Positions 57,223 to 64,000 of a stretch of 64,000 bases of DNA are shown here, piece by piece. Under the pieces are notes generated by a model. It ran no database searches, had not been told where the DNA came from, and was given only the letters and a program-made list of their open reading frames with translations. A program made the translations under genes and the position numbers. Positions within the stretch are counted from its first letter, which is position 1; every line of letters starts with the position of its first letter. This DNA is from Corynebacterium camporealensis (GTDB lineage: Bacteria > Actinomycetota > Actinomycetes > Mycobacteriales > Mycobacteriaceae): contig NZ_CP011311.1 in assembly GCF_000980815.1 (NCBI RefSeq), positions 1,255,815 to 1,319,814 on the forward strand, in the 5' to 3' direction.

Positions 57223-58920
57223 ATGAAGTTTCCTTTCGGGGGCTTCCTCCAGGGAGTCACACAAGAGCTACCGCGCATCGGTACTGCGGGTTCGCGTTCG
57301 GCATTGCTGCATGCTGACGACCCGACCGCTGCTACCCCTAGCTCCCGATTCGACTTCGGCCCCCGCGATGCCCAGGGCGTTGCCCGCGGCACCATTGCCC
57401 AGCTCCGACGCTTCTTCATCCTGCGCTGGATGGGCACCATTGGCTCGCTGTTTATTGCAGTAGGCGCACTCGGTGCCGGCGCTCTCCCGGTCGTCGGCAA
57501 TCCCTATGACAATCTGCCGCTGGGCTCACTGATGTCGCGCATGCTGCAGGCATCGTCAGCTCTAGTGATGCTCGGCGTGGGCATGCTGGTGACCGCCTGG
57601 GTGCTCATGGCGAGATTCGTCGGCACGCCCTACCGCGGCAATTCCGGTTCCCGCTGGGTAAGCACGTCTCAGCTCTGGCGCACCTGGGTCGGCTGGATTC
57701 TGCCGCTGGTGTTTACCGCACCGCTTTTTACCCAAGACATCTATTCCTATCTCGCCCAAGGCTCCATCGTCGCCCAGGGCATGGACCCTTATGCCGCCGG
57801 ACCAGTTCAGTTGCTGGGTGCGGAAAATGAGCTCGCACGCTCGGTTCCCTTTATCTGGGCCAACTCCCCTTCTCCTTATGGCCCCGTCGCACTCGCCCTT
57901 GCCGGGCTTATCAGCATCATTAGCTCAGACACCATCGTCATCGGCGTGCTGCTCCACCGCGTCGTCTCTGTCTTAGGCGTCATTGCTGCCGGCTGGGCAC
58001 TGACGCATCTAGCTCAACGATGCCGCGTCTCCCCCGCCGTCGCACTATGGCTCGGCATCCTCAATCCGCTGACCATCCTGCACCTGATTGGCGGTATCCA
58101 CAACGAGTCCATCATGTTGGGCTTAGCCCTAGTGGGTGTGGAGTTGGGCCTGCGCGGCATCGCAAAGCTGCGCGCCGATGAGCGCTGGCTACCACTGCTC
58201 TGTGCATCAGGCGCACTGATTTCTTGCGCCGGCATGGTCAAGGTCACCGGCTTTATCGGACTTGGCTTCGTGGGCATGGCACTCGCCCGCGCCCTGGTGG
58301 AGAAGAAAGAACAGAAAGCCTGGGTTGCCATCGTGTTGGCAGCATTGCTGCACCTTGCCATCCTGGTAGCCACCATTGCTCTGGTCACCCTGCTCACCGG
58401 CATCGGCTTGGGCTGGATTACCGGCCAGGGTGGCGCGGCGACGATTCGCTCCTGGCTCTCGGTCTCGACTGCCTTGGGCGTTGCCAGTGGCTTTTTAGGC
58501 ATGCTGCTGGGCTTGGGCGACCATACGGATGCCGTGCTGACTGTAACCCGCACCGTGGGGGTAACCATCGCCGCAGCGTTTATGGTCCGCATGCTCTTTG
58601 CGACATTCCGAGGTTCCATCCACCCCATTGGCGGGCTGGGAATCTCTTCCCTGATGCTGGTCGTGCTCTTTCCGGTAGTACACCCCTGGTATATTCTATG
58701 GGCTGTATTCCCGCTGGCAGCATGGGCAAACCGCTTTATCTTCCGTGTCGCCGTGATGCTGTATTCCGGCGCGATGAGCTTCTTTGTCCTGCCACGCGGA
58801 TTAGGACTACCCCCGCTGACCGTGCTGGCAATTTACTTAGCTGCCATTGGTTCTTATCTGGCGGTGATGGGAATCTGGTGGGTATTGTTACGCCGTTCGG
58901 GCATTCGTATCCTAGACTAA
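57223..58920 (+). CDS. mptB: MptB-like alpha-1,6-mannosyltransferase
   Basis: Polyprenyl-phosphomannose-dependent glycosyltransferase (GT-C fold) that starts the mannan core of lipomannan and lipoarabinomannan; 565 aa. After a hydrophilic N-terminus (~65 aa) there are about 12-14 membrane segments. The first extracytoplasmic loop has FTQDIYSYLAQGSIVAQGMD, the family's Asp-containing motif, and GILNPLTILHLIGGIHNES follows. Position beside sufR matches Rv1459c (MptB). TATGGT (57209-57214) 8 nt before the ATG suggests a leaderless mRNA. Confidence 0.9.
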   Translation: MKFPFGGFLQGVTQELPRIGTAGSRSALLHADDPTAATPSSRFDFGPRDAQGVARGTIAQLRRFFILRWMGTIGSLFIAVGALGAGALPVVGNPYDNLPLGSLMSRMLQASSALVMLGVGMLVTAWVLMARFVGTPYRGNSGSRWVSTSQLWRTWVGWILPLVFTAPLFTQDIYSYLAQGSIVAQGMDPYAAGPVQLLGAENELARSVPFIWANSPSPYGPVALALAGLISIISSDTIVIGVLLHRVVSVLGVIAAGWALTHLAQRCRVSPAVALWLGILNPLTILHLIGGIHNESIMLGLALVGVELGLRGIAKLRADERWLPLLCASGALISCAGMVKVTGFIGLGFVGMALARALVEKKEQKAWVAIVLAALLHLAILVATIALVTLLTGIGLGWITGQGGAATIRSWLSVSTALGVASGFLGMLLGLGDHTDAVLTVTRTVGVTIAAAFMVRMLFATFRGSIHPIGGLGISSLMLVVLFPVVHPWYILWAVFPLAAWANRFIFRVAVMLYSGAMSFFVLPRGLGLPPLTVLAIYLAAIGSYLAVMGIWWVLLRRSGIRILD

Positions 58921-58926
58921 AAGGTT

Positions 58927-59853
58927 GTGACTGCAACTTTTGATGGACTAGCTCTCGAACTTCGCGATGTGACGAAGCGCTTTGGTTCCAAGACCGCTGT
59001 CTCGAACCTGAGTATTTCCGTCCCGCGGGGCCAAGTAGTCTGCCTGCTCGGCCCTAATGGCGCTGGTAAGACCACCACCATCGAAATGTGCGAAGGCTTT
59101 CTCAAGCCCACCTCTGGTGACGTACGCGTCTTAGGCCTCAACCCGGCAGCAGAGCCTGACAAACTGCGCTCGCGCATCGGCATCATGCTCCAAGGCGGAG
59201 GTGCCTACTCCGGTATTCGCGTACGCGAAATGCTGCACCTGGCTGCCCGCTACAACGCCGATCCCATCGACCCGGACTGGTTGCTGAAGACTTTGGGTCT
59301 AGAAGGTGTCGCTAAGACCACCTACCGCCGCCTCTCCGGTGGCCAGCAGCAACGCCTGTCGCTGGCCCAAGCCATCATCGGCAGGCCGGAGCTCGTCTTC
59401 CTGGATGAGCCCACCGCCGGCTTGGATGCCCAGTCCCGCCTGGCGGTCTGGGACTTAATTTCTGCACTGCGTGCCGACGGGGTAACCATCGTGTTGACCA
59501 CGCACCTGATGGATGAAGCCCAAGCGCTCGCCGACCACGTCATCATCATTGACCACGGCGAATTGGTCACGAAGGGCTCGCCGAAGGAACTGATTGCTGC
59601 CGGAAGCAATTCTGGCCTGACTTTCGATACCGCTACCCAAGTCGACCTTGCAGCCTTGGCAAAGGCTGGGGTTGAAGCAACCAGTTCTCGGCCGCTGCGC
59701 TACCGGGTGGCGGGTAAGCCGGGCCCGGAGGACATCGCAAAGCTCACGCACGAACTGGCCCGCCAGGGTGTGCAGCTGCAGCATCTGGATGCCGCACACG
59801 GCAACCTCGAAGACATTTTCTTAGAGCTCACCGGCCGCGAGCTGCGTAGTTAG
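58927..59853 (+). CDS. ABC transporter ATP-binding protein
   Basis: ATPase subunit of an ABC-2-type exporter, 308 aa from GTG 58927. Walker A is [10 protein letters not shown] (about 40-49), signature LSGGQQQRLSLAQAI, Walker B LVFLDEPTAGLD, and the switch His is in LTTHLMDEA. A C-terminal DUF-like region (~220-308) is typical of the DrrA/CcmA group. With the permease gene it matches Rv1458c-Rv1457c next to ctaA. The substrate is unknown; heme or envelope lipid export is a guess from the neighbours. Confidence 0.88.
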   Translation: MTATFDGLALELRDVTKRFGSKTAVSNLSISVPRGQVVCLLGPNGAGKTTTIEMCEGFLKPTSGDVRVLGLNPAAEPDKLRSRIGIMLQGGGAYSGIRVREMLHLAARYNADPIDPDWLLKTLGLEGVAKTTYRRLSGGQQQRLSLAQAIIGRPELVFLDEPTAGLDAQSRLAVWDLISALRADGVTIVLTTHLMDEAQALADHVIIIDHGELVTKGSPKELIAAGSNSGLTFDTATQVDLAALAKAGVEATSSRPLRYRVAGKPGPEDIAKLTHELARQGVQLQHLDAAHGNLEDIFLELTGRELRS

Positions 59854-59872
59854 GCAACCAGGAGGATAGAAC

Positions 59873-60637
59873 ATGGACAAAACTTTCGCTCCCGGGACCT
59901 TTACTCCCCGCCCAAAGCGCGCCAGCATCGGCCAGATGGCCTGGGCGCAGGGCGTGATCGAATCCAAGCTCATGCTGCGGCATGGCGAACAGCTCCTGCT
60001 GAGCATCATCATCCCGCTCGCCCTGCTTTTTGGCGCCGACCGCATGCAGGATATCTCGGGCTTGACCCTGGACGAGGTCTTCCCGTTGATTCTGGCGATT
60101 GCGGCGACCTCTGCCGGCTTTACTGGCCAGGCCATCTCCGTGGCCTTTGACCGGCGCTATGGCGCTCTCAAACGCACGGGCGCCTCCGGTGTGCCGGCGT
60201 GGACGATTATCGCCGGCAAAGTCATGGCGGTCTGCTCCATGGTGATTGTGCAGGTGGTCATTCTTGGCACTGCCGCGGCAATCATGGGCCTGCGCATTCC
60301 GCTATCTGGCTTAGCTCTGGGCGCACTACTGCTCATCTTGGGCGTGACATCGTTTACCGCACTGGGCCTGCTACTGGGCGGAACGCTGAATTCCGAAGCG
60401 GTTCTGGCACTGGCGAACCTGCTGTGGTTCCTGCTGCTGGGTGCTGCCGGTTGGGCGCTATATAGCCAGGGCTTGGGCGATAACGGCCTCGTCACACTCA
60501 TCCCGACTGTTGCCTTGGCAGGCGGATTTGCCGATGCCTTTTCGGGCCACTTCCCCGGCTTAGAAATCGCCGTGCTTGCCGGCTGGGCTGTCGTTGCGTC
60601 GTATTTGGCGACCAAATGGTTCCGCTTTGACGTCTAA
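59873..60637 (+). CDS. ABC-2 type permease
   Basis: Membrane subunit of the same exporter, 254 aa with six predicted helices (for example LLLSIIIPLALLFGADRM, LPLILAIAATSAGF-like, and VLAGWAVVASYLATKWF). AGGAGG lies 7 nt before the ATG, and the gene follows the ATPase by 19 nt. ABC-2 permeases of this size work as dimers. Confidence 0.87.
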   Translation: MDKTFAPGTFTPRPKRASIGQMAWAQGVIESKLMLRHGEQLLLSIIIPLALLFGADRMQDISGLTLDEVFPLILAIAATSAGFTGQAISVAFDRRYGALKRTGASGVPAWTIIAGKVMAVCSMVIVQVVILGTAAAIMGLRIPLSGLALGALLLILGVTSFTALGLLLGGTLNSEAVLALANLLWFLLLGAAGWALYSQGLGDNGLVTLIPTVALAGGFADAFSGHFPGLEIAVLAGWAVVASYLATKWFRFDV

Positions 60638-60699
60638 ATGTGACTTTTAACAAGTATGTAATTTTATTTTCAGATTGACGAAAAACCCAGGTAATCTAT

Positions 60700-61701
60700 A
60701 TGACCGTGAACCCTTGGACTAAGACTCGAAACTTTTTCCGCGACTCCGTGCCCTCAGTGAAGACCCAGCGGGTCATCGCCATGATCCTGCTGCTGTGCCA
60801 GGGCGGTATTACCGTATCTGGCTCCATCGTGCGCGTGACCGGCTCCGGCCTGGGTTGTATCACCTGGCCGAACTGCCACCCCGGCTCCCTGGTGCCGCTG
60901 GAAGGCGCTGCACCGCTTATCCACCAGGTCATTGAGTTCGGCAACCGCCTGCTGACCTTCGTGGTGGGCGCTGCTGCCGTCGCCGCGATCGTCGCGATGT
61001 ACATGGCCCGCCGCCGCAAGGAACTGAAGGTCTATGCCTGGCTGTCCTTTGGCGGTGTGGTTCTGCAGGCACTGATTGGCGCTGCTTCGGTCTTCCTGGA
61101 GCTGCGCTGGTGGGCAGTCGCACTGCACTTCCTGCCGTCGATGGTGCTGGTCTGGATCGCCGCAATGCTCTTCTCCCGCATCCGCGAGGCTGACGATGGT
61201 GTCAAAACCCGCAAGTTCCCGGAGCAGATCCGCATGCTTGCCGTCATTGCCGCTATCGCGCTTGCCGTCGTGCTGATTACCGGCACCATGGTCACCGGCT
61301 CCGGTGTCCACTCCGGTGACTCCGGTGTGGGCATGGAAGGCCGCCTGGATGTCGATACTGAAATCATGGCCGTTATTCACGCCATCTGCATGTACGTCTA
61401 CCTGGGCTTCACCCTGATTGTCACGGTCATGCTCTACCGCTCCAACGCACCGAAGGTCACCAAGCAGGCCGCCTGGGTTCTGATTGTCTGCATCCTTATC
61501 CAGTGGGCAATCGGCGTTATCCAGTTCTACCTGTCCATCCCGCGCTGGACCGTTCCGGTTCACATCGGTATGTCCTCGGTAGTGACCGCCTTTACCGCCC
61601 TGCTGTGGGCACACGGTTTGCGCCGCGAAGGTGGCTCTGAGGACCTGCGCTCTGGCTCTGTCGAGGGCGACAACAAACACCGCGAGGTCGTTCACGCTTA
61701 A
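60700..61701 (+). CDS. ctaA: Heme A synthase CtaA (COX15)
   Basis: Oxidises heme O to heme A for the aa3-type cytochrome oxidase; 333 aa with eight membrane helices. The heme-ligand histidines are at the expected helices: the first around HQVIEFGNRLLTF, another in ALHFLPSMVLVW, later ones in AVIHAICMYVYLG and VPVHIGMSSVVTA. The Cys pair in GSGLGCITWPNCHPGS is typical of Cys-containing CtaA. ctaB is nearby, two genes on and divergent. Confidence 0.93.
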   Translation: MTVNPWTKTRNFFRDSVPSVKTQRVIAMILLLCQGGITVSGSIVRVTGSGLGCITWPNCHPGSLVPLEGAAPLIHQVIEFGNRLLTFVVGAAAVAAIVAMYMARRRKELKVYAWLSFGGVVLQALIGAASVFLELRWWAVALHFLPSMVLVWIAAMLFSRIREADDGVKTRKFPEQIRMLAVIAAIALAVVLITGTMVTGSGVHSGDSGVGMEGRLDVDTEIMAVIHAICMYVYLGFTLIVTVMLYRSNAPKVTKQAAWVLIVCILIQWAIGVIQFYLSIPRWTVPVHIGMSSVVTAFTALLWAHGLRREGGSEDLRSGSVEGDNKHREVVHA

Positions 61702-61725
61702 AGCCAAGAAAGGCTTTCATTCATC

Positions 61726-61768
61726 ATCCGCCCGCTTCGTCGAATCCCACGAAGAGGGCGGATTTTTC
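61726..61768 (+). terminator. Intrinsic terminator after ctaA
   Basis: ATCCGCCC and GGGCGGAT at the base, with CTTCGT/ACGAAG inside, followed by TTTTTCT. Confidence 0.88.
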
Positions 61769-61847
61769 TATTGCTAGACCAGGCCTGCCCCGCCCCCGAT
61801 GTGATGGATCTACACATAGTGCAAGTGAACTCAGTTAACCTGGAAGA

Positions 61848-62825
61848 ATGCATGCTATTCAGGTCACAGAAACCGGCGGCCCCGAGGTCCTGCGCTACGC
61901 GGAGGTAGACTCCCCACAGCCGCAGTCCCATGAAGTCTTAGTGGACGTCATCGTTGCTGGTGTCAACTACATTGACACCTACTACCGCGAAGGCATCTAC
62001 AACGCCGCTACGCCCTTTATCGCGGGTCTGGAAGGCACCGGACGCGTCGTGCACGACCCCAAGGGCGAGATTGCCCCGGGCACCATGGTCGCCTGGGACC
62101 ACGCCTTTGGCTCTTATGCCGAACAGGTCTGCGTGAGCCGCGACCGCCTGGTTGCCGTGCCGGAGGAGATTTCTTCCGACGTCGCCGGCTCCATGCTCTT
62201 ACAAGGCATGACCGCCCATTACCTCACCCACGGCGTCTACCAGCTCGGTGAAGGCGCTAGCTGCCTCGTCACCGCCGGTGCCGGTGGCGTCGGCCTCATC
62301 CTTACCCAGATGGCCAAGGCACTGGGTGCCACCGTCTACTCCGTGGTTTCGTCGCCAGAGAAAGAAAAGCTCGCCTACGAAGCTGGTGCCGACCAAGTCT
62401 TCTTCTACGACAGCGGTCTGGCTGAGCGCGTACGCCGCTACAACGGCGGCCGCGGCGTCGACGTCGTTTACGACGGCGTGGGCAAAGACACCTTCCAGGA
62501 GTCCTTAGAAGCCGTCCGCCCGCGCGGCACCGTCGCACTCTTTGGCGCGGCCTCTGGCGCCGTGGAACCCATCGATCCACAGATCCTCAACAGCCACGGC
62601 TCCATCTTCCTCACCCGCCCCTCCTTGGGCGCCTGGACCTCCCAGGAAGGCGAGTTCCAGATGCGTGCCCAAGCAGTCGTGCAAATGCTTCTCGATGGCG
62701 ACATCACCTTCAACGTCACTGCCAGCTACCCACTCAAAGACGCCGAGCAAGCCCACCGCGACCTCCAAGAGCGCAAGACCACCGGCTCCATCATCCTCCG
62801 CGTCCGCGAGGATGAATCGAACTAG
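61848..62825 (+). CDS. qor: Quinone oxidoreductase (zeta-crystallin type)
   Basis: NADPH:quinone reductase of the zinc-free medium-chain dehydrogenase family, 325 aa. MHAIQVTETGGPEVLRYAEV at the N-terminus, DVIVAGVNYIDTYYREGIY, GAGGVGLILTQMAKALGATV (nucleotide binding) and GVDVVYDGVGKDTFQESLEA are typical. TAACCT lies 6 nt before the ATG, so the mRNA may be leaderless. Homologue of mycobacterial Qor in the same gene cluster. Confidence 0.9.
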   Translation: MHAIQVTETGGPEVLRYAEVDSPQPQSHEVLVDVIVAGVNYIDTYYREGIYNAATPFIAGLEGTGRVVHDPKGEIAPGTMVAWDHAFGSYAEQVCVSRDRLVAVPEEISSDVAGSMLLQGMTAHYLTHGVYQLGEGASCLVTAGAGGVGLILTQMAKALGATVYSVVSSPEKEKLAYEAGADQVFFYDSGLAERVRRYNGGRGVDVVYDGVGKDTFQESLEAVRPRGTVALFGAASGAVEPIDPQILNSHGSIFLTRPSLGAWTSQEGEFQMRAQAVVQMLLDGDITFNVTASYPLKDAEQAHRDLQERKTTGSIILRVREDESN

Positions 62826-62836
62826 TTCGATTCATC
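62811..62836. repeat. Perfect 26-bp palindrome at the qor stop codon
   Basis: GATGAATCGAAC, then TA, then the exact complement to 62836. The qor stop TAG (62823-62825) is at its centre. It may act as a terminator or as a protein-binding site. Confidence 0.6.
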
Positions 62837-62867
62837 GCACAACGCGATTCGACGCTCTGACGGCGCA

Positions 62868-62909
62868 AACCCCTGGTGAAGCAGTTCATTTGTCTGCTTC
62901 CCAGGGGTT
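62868..62909. terminator. Terminator between qor and ctaB
   Basis: AACCCCTGG-T-GAAGCAG pairs with CTGCTTCCCAGGGGTT (16 bp, one bulge, 9-nt loop) between convergent genes. Confidence 0.75.
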
Positions 62910-62947
62910 CGTCGTGTCTGTGTCGGCGCTTTCCGCCGGCGATTTCG

Positions 62948-63892
62948 CTAGAACAGCGCCGGCGACCAGCCGAGCATCTGGCCGATGGTCTCCCAGCCCA
63001 GGATGGCGTCGATGGACAGGCCGATAAATAGCAGGGAAAGGTAGTTGTTCGAGTAGATGAACAAGCGCATGGGCTTGACCTTGGCGCCGTTCTTGACGCC
63101 GATGTGGAGTTTGACGGCGAGGAAGAGGAAGATGCCGCCGGAAATTAGTGCTGCTGCCAGGTAGATCCAGGAAGCGGCTGGGATGATCAGGAAGGTCACG
63201 ACCAGGGTGCCGATGGTGTACCAGACAATCTGGCGGGTGACTTCCTGCTCGCTGGCAACGACCGGAAGCATTGGTACGCCAGCCTTGCGGTAGTCCTCCT
63301 TGTACTTCATGGCCAGCGCCCAAGTGTGTGGCGGGGTCCAGAAGAAGATGATGAGGAACAACACGATGGCCTGCCACCACTTGTCCGGCTCCCCTGCCGG
63401 GGCGTTGTCGCGAATAACTGCCCAGCCCACCATGGCGGGCATACAACCGGCTAGGCCGCCCCAAACGATGTTTTGGGAGTTACGCATCTTCAAGAACTTC
63501 GTGTAGACGAAGACATAGAAGAAGTTGGTCAGCAGCACGAAGAATGCTGCCAGCCAGGAATTGGCGATAACGCCCAGCCAGAAAATGGAAAGCGCCAGCA
63601 TGATCCACGCGAAGATGGTGGCGTTCTTTTTAGAGATGCTGTGGCGGACCAGCGGGCGGGCGCGGGTGCGTTGCATTTTCTGGTCGATTTCGTAGTCGAC
63701 CACGTTGTTGAAGGTGTGCGCGGCAGCCGCACCCATCCAGCCGCCGAAGATGGTGGAGATAATCAGCCAGATGTTGTCAGTGACTGCCTCCACACCACGC
63801 TGTGCCTGGAGCATTGCCGGAATTGCGGCGACGAGGAGGAGCTCAATGATCCTCGGCTTCGTAAGCGCAAAATAGGCTTTGATGGTCTCCAA
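62948..63892 (-). CDS. ctaB: Protoheme IX farnesyltransferase CtaB
   Basis: Adds the farnesyl chain to heme B to make heme O, the substrate of CtaA; UbiA prenyltransferase family, 314 aa with about nine helices. The first Asp-rich motif is [20 protein letters not shown], and [17 protein letters not shown] is the second conserved loop. The start is a TTG at 63892, supported by GGAGG 8 nt upstream and by [14 protein letters not shown], a typical N-terminus. It is convergent with qor. Confidence 0.93.
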   Translation of the reverse strand: METIKAYFALTKPRIIELLLVAAIPAMLQAQRGVEAVTDNIWLIISTIFGGWMGAAAAHTFNNVVDYEIDQKMQRTRARPLVRHSISKKNATIFAWIMLALSIFWLGVIANSWLAAFFVLLTNFFYVFVYTKFLKMRNSQNIVWGGLAGCMPAMVGWAVIRDNAPAGEPDKWWQAIVLFLIIFFWTPPHTWALAMKYKEDYRKAGVPMLPVVASEQEVTRQIVWYTIGTLVVTFLIIPAASWIYLAAALISGGIFLFLAVKLHIGVKNGAKVKPMRLFIYSNNYLSLLFIGLSIDAILGWETIGQMLGWSPALF

Positions 63893-64000
63893 GGACGATT
63901 CCTCCGTTTTACGAGCACGATTAGGTGTCTTTACTTGAGCTGTAACGCCTGGCCACGCGAGCTAGCGTTACGCCCTAAGCAACTAGTCGCATAGGGGCCC
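63893..64000. other. Upstream region of ctaB (window edge)
   Basis: Contains an inverted repeat GTAACGC (63943-63949) / GCGTTAC (63966-63972) with a 16-nt spacer. In C. glutamicum ctaB is divergent from the transketolase operon, which would start just beyond the window; that cannot be confirmed here. Confidence 0.4.

Noticed and set aside
62886..63464. 192-codon minus-strand frame overlapping ctaB
   Set aside because: It is an alternative frame of ctaB; its product is Arg/Pro/His-rich and lacks membrane segments, while the ctaB frame has the full UbiA pattern.

Overview
This 64 kb window is chromosomal DNA of a Corynebacterium (Actinobacteria). The reasons are gene content and order: a pupylation locus without 20S proteasome genes, mycothiol ligase MshC, an AcnR operator in front of aconitase, an MptB-type mannosyltransferase, a DprE2 paralogue, and runs of genes in the order known from C. 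glutamicum and, more loosely, M. tuberculosis (tatA-tatC-helY; mshC-uppP-lppL-pyrD-PEBP; acnR-acn-Rv1476-like-NlpC/P60; sufR-sufBDCSU-mptB-ABC-ctaA-qor-ctaB). The species cannot be fixed from the sequence alone.

Layout. 1-8.7 kb: lnt (cut by the window edge), fxsA, a cysteine-free CobG-like protein, a DprE2-like reductase, pepQ, a HelY-type helicase, tatC and tatA. 8.8-15.6 kb: pafC, pafB, pafA, pup, dop and the ARC/Mpa ATPase, that is Pup tagging, Pup activation and depupylation, an unfoldase, and the PafBC regulator. 15.6-18.7 kb: trmI, an M18 aminopeptidase and a divergent RecB-like nuclease. 18.7-23.5 kb: fhs, a YeiH-type transporter with a newly recognised 58-aa membrane protein in front of it, and a Dcu C4-dicarboxylate carrier; this block looks accessory. 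23.7-29.9 kb: aspA, hisG, hisE, a HAD phosphatase, an acidic unknown protein, mshC and uppP. 30-39.5 kb: an LppL-like lipoprotein, pyrD, small membrane proteins, a PEBP protein, tRNA-Leu(GAG), a TVP38 protein, an HTH protein, DUF3097, a conserved unknown, hemH and an NlpC/P60 cell-wall hydrolase. 39.5-41.1 kb is a gene-free stretch of about 1.56 kb. 41.1-50.6 kb: Rv1476-like protein, acn, acnR, an NAD(P)-binding protein, an ACT/UPF0210 pair, DUF2200 and an ABC-F ATPase. 50.7-57.1 kb: the suf operon with its SufR-type regulator. 57.2-63.9 kb: mptB, an ABC exporter pair, ctaA, a quinone oxidoreductase and ctaB.

How the genes work together. The window combines Fe-S cluster assembly (suf) with an Fe-S enzyme (acn), heme supply (hemH, ctaA, ctaB), cell-envelope building (DprE2-like, uppP, mptB, NlpC/P60, lnt) and protein export (tatA/tatC). 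AspA and the Dcu carrier would together take up aspartate and release ammonium plus a C4-dicarboxylate. Regulatory DNA is unusually readable: an exact AcnR site overlaps the acn promoter, a McbR-type palindrome overlaps the promoter of the YeiH operon, two back-to-back palindromes precede sufR, and at least eight genes have a -10 hexamer 6-8 nt before the start codon, which predicts leaderless mRNAs. No insertion sequence, prophage, CRISPR array or rRNA gene was seen. The least explained items are the 58-aa YeiH partner, the 1.56 kb gap and the small leader ORF that overlaps the start of acn.
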